From Rhodoferax sp. AJA081-3 (lineage in GTDB: Bacteria > Pseudomonadota > Gammaproteobacteria > Burkholderiales > Burkholderiaceae_C), in assembly GCF_017798165.1 (NCBI RefSeq), contig NZ_CP059068.1, forward strand, positions 1,860,001-1,924,000: DNA of 64,000 nucleotides. Direction: 5' to 3'. A model generated the notes under the pieces. That model was not told the DNA's origin, did not search any database, and worked only from the letters and a program-made list of their open reading frames with translations. Shown here in pieces: positions 52,977 to 61,948 of this stretch. Each line of letters opens with the position of its first letter. Within the stretch, counting starts at the first letter, position 1. The translations under genes were made by a program, and so were the position numbers.

Positions 52977-54437
52977 ATGACCCAAAGAACCAATCCCACC
53001 CGCCCTAAGCACCGTGGGGAAACCGTGCGCCAGCAGGTTTACCTGGAGCTGCGCCGTGCCATCGAGCAAGGCACGTTCAAGCCCGGCACACGCTTGCCCG
53101 CATCGCGCGAGCAGGCGGTCACGCTGGGTGTGTCACGCAACAGCGTGTTGTGGGCGCTGGAGCGGCTGCAGTCTGAGGGCTATGTGGTGGCGCGTGTGGG
53201 TGATGGCAGTTATGTGGCCGACAACCTGGGGGCCTTGGTTTCCTCCAGTCTGGCCACCAAGGGCCTGCGCCCTGCGGTTACCGCAGGCCTGTCACAGCGC
53301 GGGCAACTGGTGGCCGACACGGTATCGCGCTGGAACCCGCCACTGGTGGCGGCCCACCCCTTTCGTATTGGCGCGCCGGAGATCGGCACGTTCCCGTTTG
53401 CGGTGTGGGACCGGCTGGCGCGCCAAGCCTCCAAAGAGCAGCGCATGGCCCAGGCCCAGTACCTGGACCCTGCCGGTGCACCCGCGCTGCGCGATGCGAT
53501 TGCACAGTGGTTGTGGGTGTCGCGCGGCATACGCTGCGAGGCGGCGCAGGTAGTGGTGTGCTCGGGTTCGCAGCAGGGCATAGACCTGGTGGGTCGGCTG
53601 CTGCTGGACGTGGGTGACGAGGCCTGGGTCGAAGACCCGGGTTACCCCGGCATACGCGCCAGCCTGGTCGGCCACGGTGTAACTGTGCGGCCGGTGCCAG
53701 TGGACAGCGAAGGCCTGGTGGTGGACCAGGCCGCAGCACTGTGGCCCGCAGCCCGGCTGGCCGTGGTGACACCCACCTCGCAGTTCCCCACCGGCGTGCG
53801 CATGAGCCTGCAGCGCCGCTTGGCCCTGTTGGACTGGGCCAATGCCCAACGCGCCTGGATTGTGGAAGACGACTACGACGGCGAGTTCCAGTACGGCACC
53901 CATCGCCTGCCCGCGCTGTGCAGCCTGCCCCATGCACAGCGGGTGCTGTATGTGGGCACCTTTTCCAAAACGCTGCACCCCGGGTTGCGCCTGGGTTTTA
54001 TCGTGCTGCCCCATGCACTGGCAGGAGCCTTTGCGATGGCCCGCGCACTGACCGACCGCCACGCGCCCGGCGATACGCAGGACGTGCTGGCCCGCTTCAT
54101 CACCGAAGGCCATTTGCTGCGCCACCTGCGCCGCATGCGTGAGCTGTACCCGCAGCGCCAACAGGTCCTGATTGAGGCTATGGCCAAGGCCAGCCAGGGC
54201 CAACTGGTGTTGCAGTCCAGTGAACAGGGCATGCACCTGCTGCACGAACTGCCCGCGGGCCAGGACGACCAGACGCTGTCCGCGCGCGCCCAACAGGCAG
54301 GCCTGTTGTTAGCACCGCTGTCGCGCTACACCATTGCGTCCAGGCGGCGGGGGTGGTTGTTTGGGTATGCGGGGTATGACACGGCTGCGCTGCGCAAGGC
54401 GGCAACCGTTTTGGGGAAACTGCTGCGCAATGTATAG
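52977..54437 (+). CDS. MocR/PdxR-type regulator (GntR HTH plus aminotransferase domain)
   Basis: The 486-residue protein has an N-terminal GntR HTH (RRAIEQGTFKPGTRLPASRE, then LGVSRNSVLWALERL) and a large PLP-binding aminotransferase-like domain (from about residue 115). The PLP Lys is in YVGTFSKTLHPGLRLGF near residue 330; EDDYDGEFQY near 299 is typical. MocR regulators sense PLP or amino acid derivatives. It is divergent from the OsmC/PaiB/GNAT genes, its likely targets. Confidence 0.94.
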   Translation: MTQRTNPTRPKHRGETVRQQVYLELRRAIEQGTFKPGTRLPASREQAVTLGVSRNSVLWALERLQSEGYVVARVGDGSYVADNLGALVSSSLATKGLRPAVTAGLSQRGQLVADTVSRWNPPLVAAHPFRIGAPEIGTFPFAVWDRLARQASKEQRMAQAQYLDPAGAPALRDAIAQWLWVSRGIRCEAAQVVVCSGSQQGIDLVGRLLLDVGDEAWVEDPGYPGIRASLVGHGVTVRPVPVDSEGLVVDQAAALWPAARLAVVTPTSQFPTGVRMSLQRRLALLDWANAQRAWIVEDDYDGEFQYGTHRLPALCSLPHAQRVLYVGTFSKTLHPGLRLGFIVLPHALAGAFAMARALTDRHAPGDTQDVLARFITEGHLLRHLRRMRELYPQRQQVLIEAMAKASQGQLVLQSSEQGMHLLHELPAGQDDQTLSARAQQAGLLLAPLSRYTIASRRRGWLFGYAGYDTAALRKAATVLGKLLRNV

Positions 54438-54533
54438 CGCACAGCCCTCGCAGTTAGTCCATTTGGACTATTGAGGTTTCGCCAGCAAAAGGCAGAATGC
54501 ACTGCGACATTTTTTTACCTACTGGAGAACACA

Positions 54534-55241
54534 TTGAGATTCAAGACTGCTTTTTCGGCTTCGGCCATTGTTGTAGCCAGTTTGTTTGGCATGACCCAAT
54601 CTGCCAATGCTGCAGATAGTTACATTTTCGGTTACAGCAATCTGAACGCTGGCAATCGTTTGAATGTCAATGGATCCACTTTCTTGTCGACGATTGATTC
54701 GGGCTGGTACAACAACAGTGGTGCCCACGATCCATCCAACACCAACTACATTGTTGGTGCCTGCTGTGGTGCTTCAGAGTTCCGCAATTGGTTTGTGTTT
54801 GACATCAGCGGACTCACATCGCCTGTGTCGTCATTGTCTTTTGACTTGTATTCTTACAGCGTGACCCTGACTTCTGGCAACTACTACGTCAACGACGTGA
54901 GCACATCTATCTCCAGCCTGGTGGGTGGCACAGGGGGTTTGTCGGCTTTCAACGATTTGGGAACCGGATCTAACTACGGGTTCAACTTCTACCAGAGCGG
55001 CACAGACTCCAACCAGTTCCACACCATCAGCCTCAACAGTGCTGCTGTTTCCAGCTTGAATACGTCTATCGCTTCAAATGCTGGCACGTGGGCACTCGGC
55101 GGCGCATTTGCTGCTGGCAATGTGCCAGTGCCTCCCATCAGCCCAGTGCCAGAGACTGAAACCTATGCCATGCTGATTGCAGGTTTGGGTTTGATGGGCG
55201 CTATTGCCCGTCGCCGCAAACTGAAACGCGCCGCCGTTTAA
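54534..55241 (+). CDS. PEP-CTERM sorting domain protein, exported
   Basis: A TTG at 54534 with GGAG 7 nt upstream begins a 235-residue protein with a signal peptide (cut near SANA). The C-terminus is a PEP-CTERM sorting signal: VPETETYAMLIAGLGLMG followed by ARRRK, with PET instead of PEP. The body is rich in Ser, Thr, Asn and Gly, as in secreted surface proteins. The exosortase that would process it is not in the window. A strong terminator follows. Confidence 0.87.
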   Translation: MRFKTAFSASAIVVASLFGMTQSANAADSYIFGYSNLNAGNRLNVNGSTFLSTIDSGWYNNSGAHDPSNTNYIVGACCGASEFRNWFVFDISGLTSPVSSLSFDLYSYSVTLTSGNYYVNDVSTSISSLVGGTGGLSAFNDLGTGSNYGFNFYQSGTDSNQFHTISLNSAAVSSLNTSIASNAGTWALGGAFAAGNVPVPPISPVPETETYAMLIAGLGLMGAIARRRKLKRAAV

Positions 55242-55260
55242 TTTCTACGGTTTGATCGAA

Positions 55261-55288
55261 CAAAACGGGAGCCTAGGCTCCCGTTTTG
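55261..55288 (+). terminator. Strong hairpin terminator after the PEP-CTERM gene
   Basis: CAAAACGGGAGCCT and AGGCTCCCGTTTTG are perfect complements with no loop bases beyond the central ones, 28 bp in all, 19 bp after the stop. The A and T runs at the arms make it work on both strands. Confidence 0.85.
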
Positions 55289-55361
55289 CATGGTGACGAG
55301 CTATGCGTACATCGTTACCGATAGGTGCAAGCGGCGCAAGACGATCACCATTTTCAAAAAA

Positions 55362-55416
55362 CTGCTACGTAATCAATAGCACACCAGGCAATATAAACGG
55401 GGGCTAACGGCAGTTT
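55362..55416 (+). repeat. Dispersed RTAGC-N16 element overlapping the 3' end of the pilin gene
   Basis: GCTAC (55364-55368), 7 nt, ATAGC (55376-55380), 16 nt, ACGGGGGCTA (55397-55406), then ACGGCAGTTT. Antisense to the pilin gene: the CTA at 55404-55406 is its TAG stop. Confidence 0.85.
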
Positions 55417-55883
55417 AGAGGCAGATACTCTTTGGAAATGCTGGTCTTGTTCTCACCCATAACCGTCATATTGTCGGGGCCATTGGCAAAACCACACACC
55501 CAGGTCACCGGCACCACCTGCGCATCTTCCACCACGGCCGGGCGCAGCGTCAGTATCTTGTCCTTCAGGTGGCCATTGGCACGGTTGCCGTAGGTGATGT
55601 GGATGGCACCATCTTGCACGGTGACGGCGCGCACCAGGTTGTTGACGATCTTGTCGGCGGCGGGCAAGGCGATGCTGGCGTTGTCGACCGGCAAGGTTTT
55701 GGTCGCGCTCCATTGGGCGGCTATCGGGTCTTTGGCAAGCTTCGCCAGGGCGCTGCCCTCCACAATCTGGTCCCGCACCAGCTTGCCCTGGTAGCTGGGC
55801 AGGGCCATCAGCGCCAGAATGGCCAGCACGGCGACCACCATCATCATCTCGATCAGCGTAAAGCCTGGGTTCTGTTTTTTCAT
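55404..55883 (-). CDS. Type IV pilin-like protein (PilA type)
   Basis: The ATG at 55881-55883 gives 159 residues. The prepilin signal is MKKQNPG cut before FTLIEMMMVVAVLAILAL, with Glu at position 5 of the mature protein, the type IV pilin pattern. Two Cys near the end (TWVCGF and LNCR) could form the D-region disulfide. The last residues and stop (NCR, TAG) are encoded by a dispersed element copy. No other pilus genes are near, so this is an orphan pilin. Confidence 0.88.
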   Translation of the reverse strand: MKKQNPGFTLIEMMMVVAVLAILALMALPSYQGKLVRDQIVEGSALAKLAKDPIAAQWSATKTLPVDNASIALPAADKIVNNLVRAVTVQDGAIHITYGNRANGHLKDKILTLRPAVVEDAQVVPVTWVCGFANGPDNMTVMGENKTSISKEYLPLNCR

Positions 55884-56052
55884 GCGGGGACATTCAGCAG
55901 CGAGTACGGCCTGATTGTCACCGGTACGCGCCCCTATGCCACCCGGCGGCCGGACCTGTGCGGTGAAACAAAAAAACACAGGTTGAACGGTCTGATTCCG
56001 GTTTAATGTTTGAACATCAAACAAAACGAAACAACCCCAAGGAAAACGATCT

Positions 56053-56607
56053 ATGGCATTCCCGCGCAGCACCCCCGGCCCACAGTTCCTGCTGGTCAGC
56101 CTCATCATCATGGGCCTTGGGGCACCGGCACACGCCCTGGACATGCCCAAGCGCAAAAGCGGACTGTGGGAGATCACCACCAGCATGGAAGGTATGCCCA
56201 AGGGCATGGGGCCCATCCAGCACTGCATCGACCAGAACTCCGACAACCTGATGCAGCAAAGCGCCGAGAAATTCAAGCAGCAGTGCAGCACCAACGACAT
56301 CAAGCAGCAGGGCGACCGCATCACCGTCCACTCGGTCTGCAAGATGGAGACCACCAAAAACACCACCACCACGACCACCATGAACGCGGTGTTCACCGGT
56401 GCTTTTGACTCCGCCTACCGCGGCGACATACAAACCCGGTTCAACCCGCCCCTGCACGGCATGGCGGAATCCAAAATGGCCATCACCGCCAAATGGCTGG
56501 GCGCCTGCAAACCCGGTCAAAAGCCAGGCGACATCGTCATGCCGGTCAAAGCCGGCAACTTCAACCTGGATGACGCGATGAAAAAACACAACGCGCAGAA
56601 ACCTTAA
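56053..56607 (+). CDS. DUF3617 family exported protein
   Basis: The 184-residue protein has a signal peptide (cut after PAHA) and matches DUF3617: RKSGLWEITTSMEG near the N-terminus, HCIDQNSD, and KMETTKNTTTTTTMNAVF. Two Cys (QHCID and QQCST) are kept. Function of the family is not known. It is divergent from the pilin gene and followed 9 bp later by the SUKH-like gene. Confidence 0.88.
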   Translation: MAFPRSTPGPQFLLVSLIIMGLGAPAHALDMPKRKSGLWEITTSMEGMPKGMGPIQHCIDQNSDNLMQQSAEKFKQQCSTNDIKQQGDRITVHSVCKMETTKNTTTTTTMNAVFTGAFDSAYRGDIQTRFNPPLHGMAESKMAITAKWLGACKPGQKPGDIVMPVKAGNFNLDDAMKKHNAQKP

Positions 56608-56616
56608 ACCCGCACC

Positions 56617-57834
56617 ATGACCCCGCTGATGGAGCTGCTGTCGCAGCGCGAGTCCGTATCCGCCAGCGAACTGTTGGTGCAGTTGAAAGAAGGCCTGCCC
56701 CGTGTGTCCGCGCAGTCGGGCACCGGTGCCGCCACGCACCAGTTGCTGCTGGACTTTTTCAAACTCGATGCCAAGGCCAGTTCCAGCAGCTTCGGCGATG
56801 CCTTCAAGCGTTACCCACAGACCGCACAAGCGCTGCTGAATCTGTGCCAGGACCAAGGGCTGGTTGAGTTATGCGCCTTGATGCAATCGGTGATAGACGC
56901 CAAACCCCGCCCCTCCGGTGTCTTTAAAGAAAGCCTCCAGACCCAGGTTGACGAAGCCAAGCCAGCGCTTGCCAAGGGTATAGCCGCCTTCATCCAAGGT
57001 TTCTCCAGCGTCGCCTTTGCCAACCCCGACAGCGAGGCCGACATTGAACTCTCCCTGGCCTGGAGCGCGGTGGAAGACTGCCTGCTGGACCAGGTGGCCG
57101 CACATGCCGATGTGATCGCCTTCGACTGGGGGCCCGCGGTGCGCGCGCAACGCCAGCGCGAGCAGACGGTACGCAAGGCGCTGGCCGGTAGAAGCGCCTT
57201 GCAGATGCTGCAGTCCTTGTTGAACGACACCGCGCCCCAGGTCATCGCCCAACCCTGCGACTACGACATGGGCCACGCCGGCGCGCCCCGGCAGCCCGTG
57301 CACATCGCCGTCCACCACGTGGGACCGCACCAGGCATTGCCGGCCGCGCAAGCCACCAACCTGGCCCGTTACCCGGTTGCAGCGCAGTTGCTGGCCGTGT
57401 ACCAGACCCTTAACGGAGCCGCCCTGTTTTGCACCGATGCCCATGACCTGTGGTCCGCAGGTTTTGTGTTTCTGCCGGCACAGCAATGGGAGACCGCAAG
57501 CGCCGAGGTGGTGAACTGGCTCAGCAGTGTGGACTTTCAGGACGACCCCAACGCCCTGCCCAACTGGGTGCGCAGCGCCATCGCTTTCGGAAAAATACCC
57601 GGTGACGCCAGCTACTGGATCCTGCCAGTGGAGGGGCCCTACGCCGGCACGGTGATGTTGTCCAACGACGATGTGAGCGCCGAAGAACCGCGCTACGCCA
57701 GTTTTGACACCTTTGTGGCCACGCTGTGCCTGCAACCGGAATTGGTGTTGGGCTGCGGTGGATATGTCAGCTACCCGGCGGCCAGCAACAACTACAACCT
57801 GTACCCTGTGGGCTACCGCAGCGGCGACACCTGA
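56617..57834 (+). CDS. Unknown protein with a possible SMI1/KNR4 (SUKH)-like C-terminal domain
   Basis: The 405-residue protein has a helical N-terminal half (about 1-200). The C-terminal half (about 240-400) carries LLAVYQTLNGAALFCTDAHD and a late YWILPVEGPYAGTVMLSNDD strand pattern resembling SUKH domains, which in bacteria are often immunity proteins. No signal peptide is seen. No toxin gene is adjacent, so the immunity role is speculation. Confidence 0.6.
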   Translation: MTPLMELLSQRESVSASELLVQLKEGLPRVSAQSGTGAATHQLLLDFFKLDAKASSSSFGDAFKRYPQTAQALLNLCQDQGLVELCALMQSVIDAKPRPSGVFKESLQTQVDEAKPALAKGIAAFIQGFSSVAFANPDSEADIELSLAWSAVEDCLLDQVAAHADVIAFDWGPAVRAQRQREQTVRKALAGRSALQMLQSLLNDTAPQVIAQPCDYDMGHAGAPRQPVHIAVHHVGPHQALPAAQATNLARYPVAAQLLAVYQTLNGAALFCTDAHDLWSAGFVFLPAQQWETASAEVVNWLSSVDFQDDPNALPNWVRSAIAFGKIPGDASYWILPVEGPYAGTVMLSNDDVSAEEPRYASFDTFVATLCLQPELVLGCGGYVSYPAASNNYNLYPVGYRSGDT

Positions 57835-57845
57835 ACAGTGTCCCT

Positions 57846-58856
57846 TCAAGCCAGCCTGCGCCGGTAGCGCGCTGGCGTCTCCCCTACCCTGCTGGCAAAC
57901 AGACGGGAGAACGTGGGCACATCGGCATAACCAACCGCTTCGGTGATCTGCGCAATGCTCCACGCACTGTCGCTGAGCAACTGCTTGGCCTTGTCCACCC
58001 GCGCCTGTTGCAACAGGGCCAGCGGTGAATTCCCCGTCTGCGCCTTGACCCGGCGAAGGAGCGTGCGGGTGCTGACATGGAAGGCCTGGGCCAGGCGCTC
58101 CAGATCATAGGTTTCGGTCAGGCGTGTGCTCAGCCACTGCGCCACGCCGTGTGCAAACGATGGCAGGTCGGGCGGGCCCAGGAGTGCGCGGTCGACAAAC
58201 GGCGCCTGGCTGGCCCGGGGTTGGGACAACAAGGCCAGCCGGGCAGTGGCGGTCGCCACCTCGGCGCCCAGCGTCTTCTTCACCAGGTGAATGGCCAGGT
58301 CAAACGCCGAGCTGACCGCCCCCGTGGTGGTGACCGCACCGTCTTCCACCAGCACGGCATCGGTACTGAGTGCGGCTGCCGGATAACGCGCGGCCAGCTC
58401 GGCCGCGCACAACCAGGCGGTGGTGGCCTTGCGGCCCTCCAGCAGTCCGGCCTCGCCCAACAAAAACGTGCCGATGCATACCGAGGCCACCGGCGTGCCG
58501 CTGGAAAAGCTTTTGCGGATAAAGGCCAGCTCGCGGCGCAACGGGGCGAGCTTGGAGTCCCATTCATCCAGGCGGCGGATCTCCAGCCCCGGCACGATGA
58601 GCAGGTCGTACACACCCGCGGGCTTTTGCACCCCAACCGAAAAACCACCGGCCACCGTCACCGTGCGCCCACCAACGCCCACCACATGGACCTCAAAAGG
58701 TGGTGACGCGGATTTGCGCATCGCACGGGCAACGTGGGTGGCGATCAGCAGCACATCGGCCACGGCAAAAATTTCGGTCGCCATACAGCCTGCATAGGCC
58801 AGGATGGCTATGCGTGGGGGTCTGCTTTTTTGGGGGGATGGTGGTTTAACGGGCAT
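57846..58856 (-). CDS. GlxA-type transcriptional regulator (DJ-1/PfpI plus AraC HTH)
   Basis: This 336-residue protein has an N-terminal DJ-1/PfpI-like domain (about 13-190, nucleophile-type Cys in SVCIGTFLLGEAG) and a C-terminal AraC HTH pair (about 235-335: LERLAQAFHVSTRTLLRRVK and the second helix ITEAVGYADVPTFSRLF). It is divergent from the MBL-fold hydrolase gene. Two direct repeats overlap its own start, suiting autoregulation. Confidence 0.93.
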   Translation of the reverse strand: MPVKPPSPQKSRPPRIAILAYAGCMATEIFAVADVLLIATHVARAMRKSASPPFEVHVVGVGGRTVTVAGGFSVGVQKPAGVYDLLIVPGLEIRRLDEWDSKLAPLRRELAFIRKSFSSGTPVASVCIGTFLLGEAGLLEGRKATTAWLCAAELAARYPAAALSTDAVLVEDGAVTTTGAVSSAFDLAIHLVKKTLGAEVATATARLALLSQPRASQAPFVDRALLGPPDLPSFAHGVAQWLSTRLTETYDLERLAQAFHVSTRTLLRRVKAQTGNSPLALLQQARVDKAKQLLSDSAWSIAQITEAVGYADVPTFSRLFASRVGETPARYRRRLA

Positions 58857-58887
58857 ATGGCGATAACACCATCAAATATGGCAATAC
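58855..58887. promoter_or_regulatory. Direct-repeat operator at the glxA-type gene start
   Basis: ATATGGCGATAAC (58855-58867) and ATATGGCAATAC (58876-58887) are direct repeats 21 bp apart, two helical turns, matching the usual AraC-family binding geometry. The first overlaps the regulator's start codon; both lie upstream of the divergent MBL gene. Confidence 0.7.
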
Positions 58888-58969
58888 CGCCACTCTATCC
58901 GATCACACCGTTTTTGGACAATGGACCGGTACAGCACATTCCCGCACCATCCCCACCGGAGCACACCCC

Positions 58970-59746
58970 ATGCGAATCACCCAACTGCGCAACGCCACCC
59001 TCATCGTGCACATCGGCGAACGCCATATCCTGGTCGACCCCATGCTGGCGCCCCAGGGTGCCCTGCCACCGTTGCGCCTGCTCGACGGCAAGCGCCTGCG
59101 CAACCCCACGGTGGACCTGCCTAAACAAGCGGTGGCTGCGCTCGGCCAGGTCACCCACTGCCTGATCACCCATTGCCAAAAGGGCCACTTTGACCACCTG
59201 GATGGCTTTGGTAAGCAGTGGCTGCGTGAGACCCAGCTGCCCGTCATCTGCACACCGCACGACGCCGTCTATTTGCAAAAACGCGGTCTCAACGTGCAGC
59301 CCCTGCCCGAGGGCCACAACCAGCCCCAAGCTTTTTTTGAGGGACACATCCGAACCGTGCGCTGCACCCATGGCGAAGGTGTGGTGGGCCGCATGATGGA
59401 GCACGGCGTGGGCTACCTGATCGAGATGCCGGGCGAACCCCGCCTCTACCTGGCGGGCGACACCATCCTCACGCCGCGCGTACGCGACTTTGTCAGTCAG
59501 CACCAACCCGGCGTCTGTGTGGTGCCCGCAGGCGGGGCCCGTTTTGACATCGGCGGGGACATCATCATGGGTGTGGACGATGTGATGGCCTTTACACGGC
59601 TGGCAACTGGCACCGTGGTGGCCAACCACTTGGAGGCCATCAGCCACTGCCCGGTGACGCGCACCGAGCTGCTGGCCGCCGGCCGCCGCGCCGGTGTCAG
59701 CCAGCGCCTGTTGGTGCCGGCCGATGGTCAGACCCTGGAGGTCTAG
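58970..59746 (+). CDS. MBL-fold metallohydrolase
   Basis: The 258-residue protein has a metallo-beta-lactamase fold of the UlaG-like type: starts MRITQLRNATLIVHIG, with the metal motif THCQKGHFDHLDG near residue 64 (the first His position altered from HxHxDH), AGDTI near 163 and NHLEAISHCP near 222. It is divergent from a GlxA-type regulator that likely controls it. Substrate unknown. Confidence 0.88.
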   Translation: MRITQLRNATLIVHIGERHILVDPMLAPQGALPPLRLLDGKRLRNPTVDLPKQAVAALGQVTHCLITHCQKGHFDHLDGFGKQWLRETQLPVICTPHDAVYLQKRGLNVQPLPEGHNQPQAFFEGHIRTVRCTHGEGVVGRMMEHGVGYLIEMPGEPRLYLAGDTILTPRVRDFVSQHQPGVCVVPAGGARFDIGGDIIMGVDDVMAFTRLATGTVVANHLEAISHCPVTRTELLAAGRRAGVSQRLLVPADGQTLEV

Positions 59747-59808
59747 TCGGCACCCTGTTCCCGGGCTGCAAATGGCAGGCCCTGCCGCGCATCTTTGTAA
59801 ACTCAGGG

Positions 59809-61923
59809 ATGGCCGATCCACACGACACCGACACCTATCTCGTACAGGCATGGGCACATTACGAAGCCCACGCACTGGACGCCGCTATCCAGGCGGCGCG
59901 CAGTGCCTGCGAGGCCAGCCCTGACAGGCCGGACAGTGCTGCGGCGCTCGGATGGTTCCTGCTGGAGAGTGCGCAGCTGCCGCAAGCCACGGAAGTGTTG
60001 CGCCATGCGCTGGAGCGGCACCCGGATTTCCCCACCCTCCATTGGTATTGGGGCATGCTGTGCTTTCGTGAACGCAGGCTGGATGCTGCACACCAATCAC
60101 TACAGCGGGCGCTGCAGCTGGACCCGCAACTCGATGAAGCCGCCTCTGCATTGGCGTGGGTACTGCACGACATGGGTCGGCTGCCCGAAGCGTCGCAGTG
60201 GGCACGGACCGCGCTAGATGCCAAGCCAGGGGCGCAGCGCCATGCACAACTGGGATGGCTGCTGTTGGCGCAGGAACGGTGGGACGAAGCACTGGTTCCG
60301 TTGCGCGCGGCTTTGGCCCTGGAGCCGGATCTGGCTTCAACGCGCACCCAGCTGATCCAGGCACTGACACAGCTGGATCGTGCCGCGGAAGCCGATACGG
60401 TGCGAGCAGCCGGTTTTGTGCGGGAAGATGAAGCCCGGCTCCGACGCGCCGCTTCCCGGCCGGGGCCACAGGGCGCACAGGAATCCATCGTGCTGCCGTT
60501 TGGGGACTACGTGTCCCCCGGCCTGAAAGTCGTGCAACCCGACGCGCACTTTCCGCACATGGTGCGGGGCGACACGAGCCGCTGCGATTGGCCGTACTTC
60601 CGGCGGGAGATTCCCCACAACTGGTATGTTGATCCGCACGACCCCGAGTGCGGGTTCATCAGCCGTGATGAGGCACTGGTGCTGTACAACACCGCATTGA
60701 TGTTCAAGGGCAAGCAGGCGCTGGAGATCGGTTGCTGGATGGGCTGGTCGGCCTGCCACATGGCACTGGCTGGCGTCCATCTGACCGTGGTCGATCCGGT
60801 GCTGGACAAGTCACCCAATCGGGAGCGTGTAGCGCAGTCTCTGTCGTCCGCCATGCAGGCGTATGGCAGCGTCGGTGATCTGTCGCTGGTCACCGGGCTC
60901 AGCCCGCAGGCCGTTGACGCGCTGGCCGCAGGGGAGCGAAAGTGGTCCTTGTTCTTCATTGACGGCAACCACAGTGGTGATAACCCGTTGAATGATGCGA
61001 TGGTTTGCGAACGGCATGCCGAGGCCGACGCGCTGATCCTGTTCCACGACCTTGCGTCGCCTGATGTGGCGCAGGGTTTGAACTACCTGGCACGCAAGGG
61101 ATGGCACACCATGGCCTACAACACCATGCAGATCATGGGGGTGGCCTGGCGCGGAAATGTGGAACCGGTTGCGCACATTCCGGACCCCAAGATTCCGTGG
61201 ACCCTGCCACCGCACCTGCAGCACACCGCAGTCAGCGGCGTATCGCAAACCGAGGACGCCGGTGAGTTCCTGCAACTGCTGGCCAGTATCAGACCCTTTA
61301 CGCTGCTGAGCACCGAGCGCCTGTTCTCGCTGTACACGCACGCCAAGTTGCTGTGCCAGCGCGATATACCCGGCAATTTTGTGGAATGCGGCAGCTACCA
61401 GGGTGGCGCGGCGGCGCTGCTGGCCAGTGTGGTCCAACGCCACAGCCTGCGGCCCCGCAAGGTCTATGCGTTTGACACATTCCAGGGCATGCCAGAGCCT
61501 GCCGAGGTGGACCGTCACAACGGCACACCGGCCAACGACACTGCGTTTGGCGCCGGAACACTGGCAGCCCCTGTGGCCGAATACCTCGCCGTGGTCTGTG
61601 CGCGTTTGGGCGTTACCTCCATTGTCGAACCGGTTCCAGGGCTGTTTGCCCACACACTGCCTGCGCGCAAGGCAGATGTCGGTCCCATTGCGTTGTTGCA
61701 TGCCGACGCGGACTGGTATGCATCCACCATGGACATTTTTTCCACCCTCTACGACGCGGTCAGCACGGGTGGTGTGGTACAGATCGATGACTTTGGCTAC
61801 TGGGAGGGATGCCGCAAGGCGGTCCGCGATTTCGAGCGGATATCCGGCGAGGTGTTTGCTCTGCAAAGGATAGACCACACCGGGGTCTGGTTTCAGAAGA
61901 AGTCCTCCACTCCCTGCGGCTAA
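59809..61923 (+). CDS. TPR protein with two SAM methyltransferase-like domains (MT24 and TylF types)
   Basis: This 704-residue protein has TPR repeats in residues 1-200 (ALGWFLLESAQLPQATEVL; WYWGMLCFRERRLDAAHQSL), a class I methyltransferase domain (about 300-460; ALEIGCWMGWSACHMAL, FFIDGNHSGDNPL) and a C-terminal TylF/macrocin O-methyltransferase-like domain (about 505-700; NFVECGSYQGGAAALL, DTFQGMPEP, DADWYASTMD, DDFGYWEGCRKAV). The three-part arrangement is unusual and suggests a glycan or natural-product decorating enzyme. No sugar pathway genes are near. Confidence 0.82.
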   Translation: MADPHDTDTYLVQAWAHYEAHALDAAIQAARSACEASPDRPDSAAALGWFLLESAQLPQATEVLRHALERHPDFPTLHWYWGMLCFRERRLDAAHQSLQRALQLDPQLDEAASALAWVLHDMGRLPEASQWARTALDAKPGAQRHAQLGWLLLAQERWDEALVPLRAALALEPDLASTRTQLIQALTQLDRAAEADTVRAAGFVREDEARLRRAASRPGPQGAQESIVLPFGDYVSPGLKVVQPDAHFPHMVRGDTSRCDWPYFRREIPHNWYVDPHDPECGFISRDEALVLYNTALMFKGKQALEIGCWMGWSACHMALAGVHLTVVDPVLDKSPNRERVAQSLSSAMQAYGSVGDLSLVTGLSPQAVDALAAGERKWSLFFIDGNHSGDNPLNDAMVCERHAEADALILFHDLASPDVAQGLNYLARKGWHTMAYNTMQIMGVAWRGNVEPVAHIPDPKIPWTLPPHLQHTAVSGVSQTEDAGEFLQLLASIRPFTLLSTERLFSLYTHAKLLCQRDIPGNFVECGSYQGGAAALLASVVQRHSLRPRKVYAFDTFQGMPEPAEVDRHNGTPANDTAFGAGTLAAPVAEYLAVVCARLGVTSIVEPVPGLFAHTLPARKADVGPIALLHADADWYASTMDIFSTLYDAVSTGGVVQIDDFGYWEGCRKAVRDFERISGEVFALQRIDHTGVWFQKKSSTPCG

Positions 61924-61948
61924 GATACCGCCTCGAAAAGGGGCCGCC

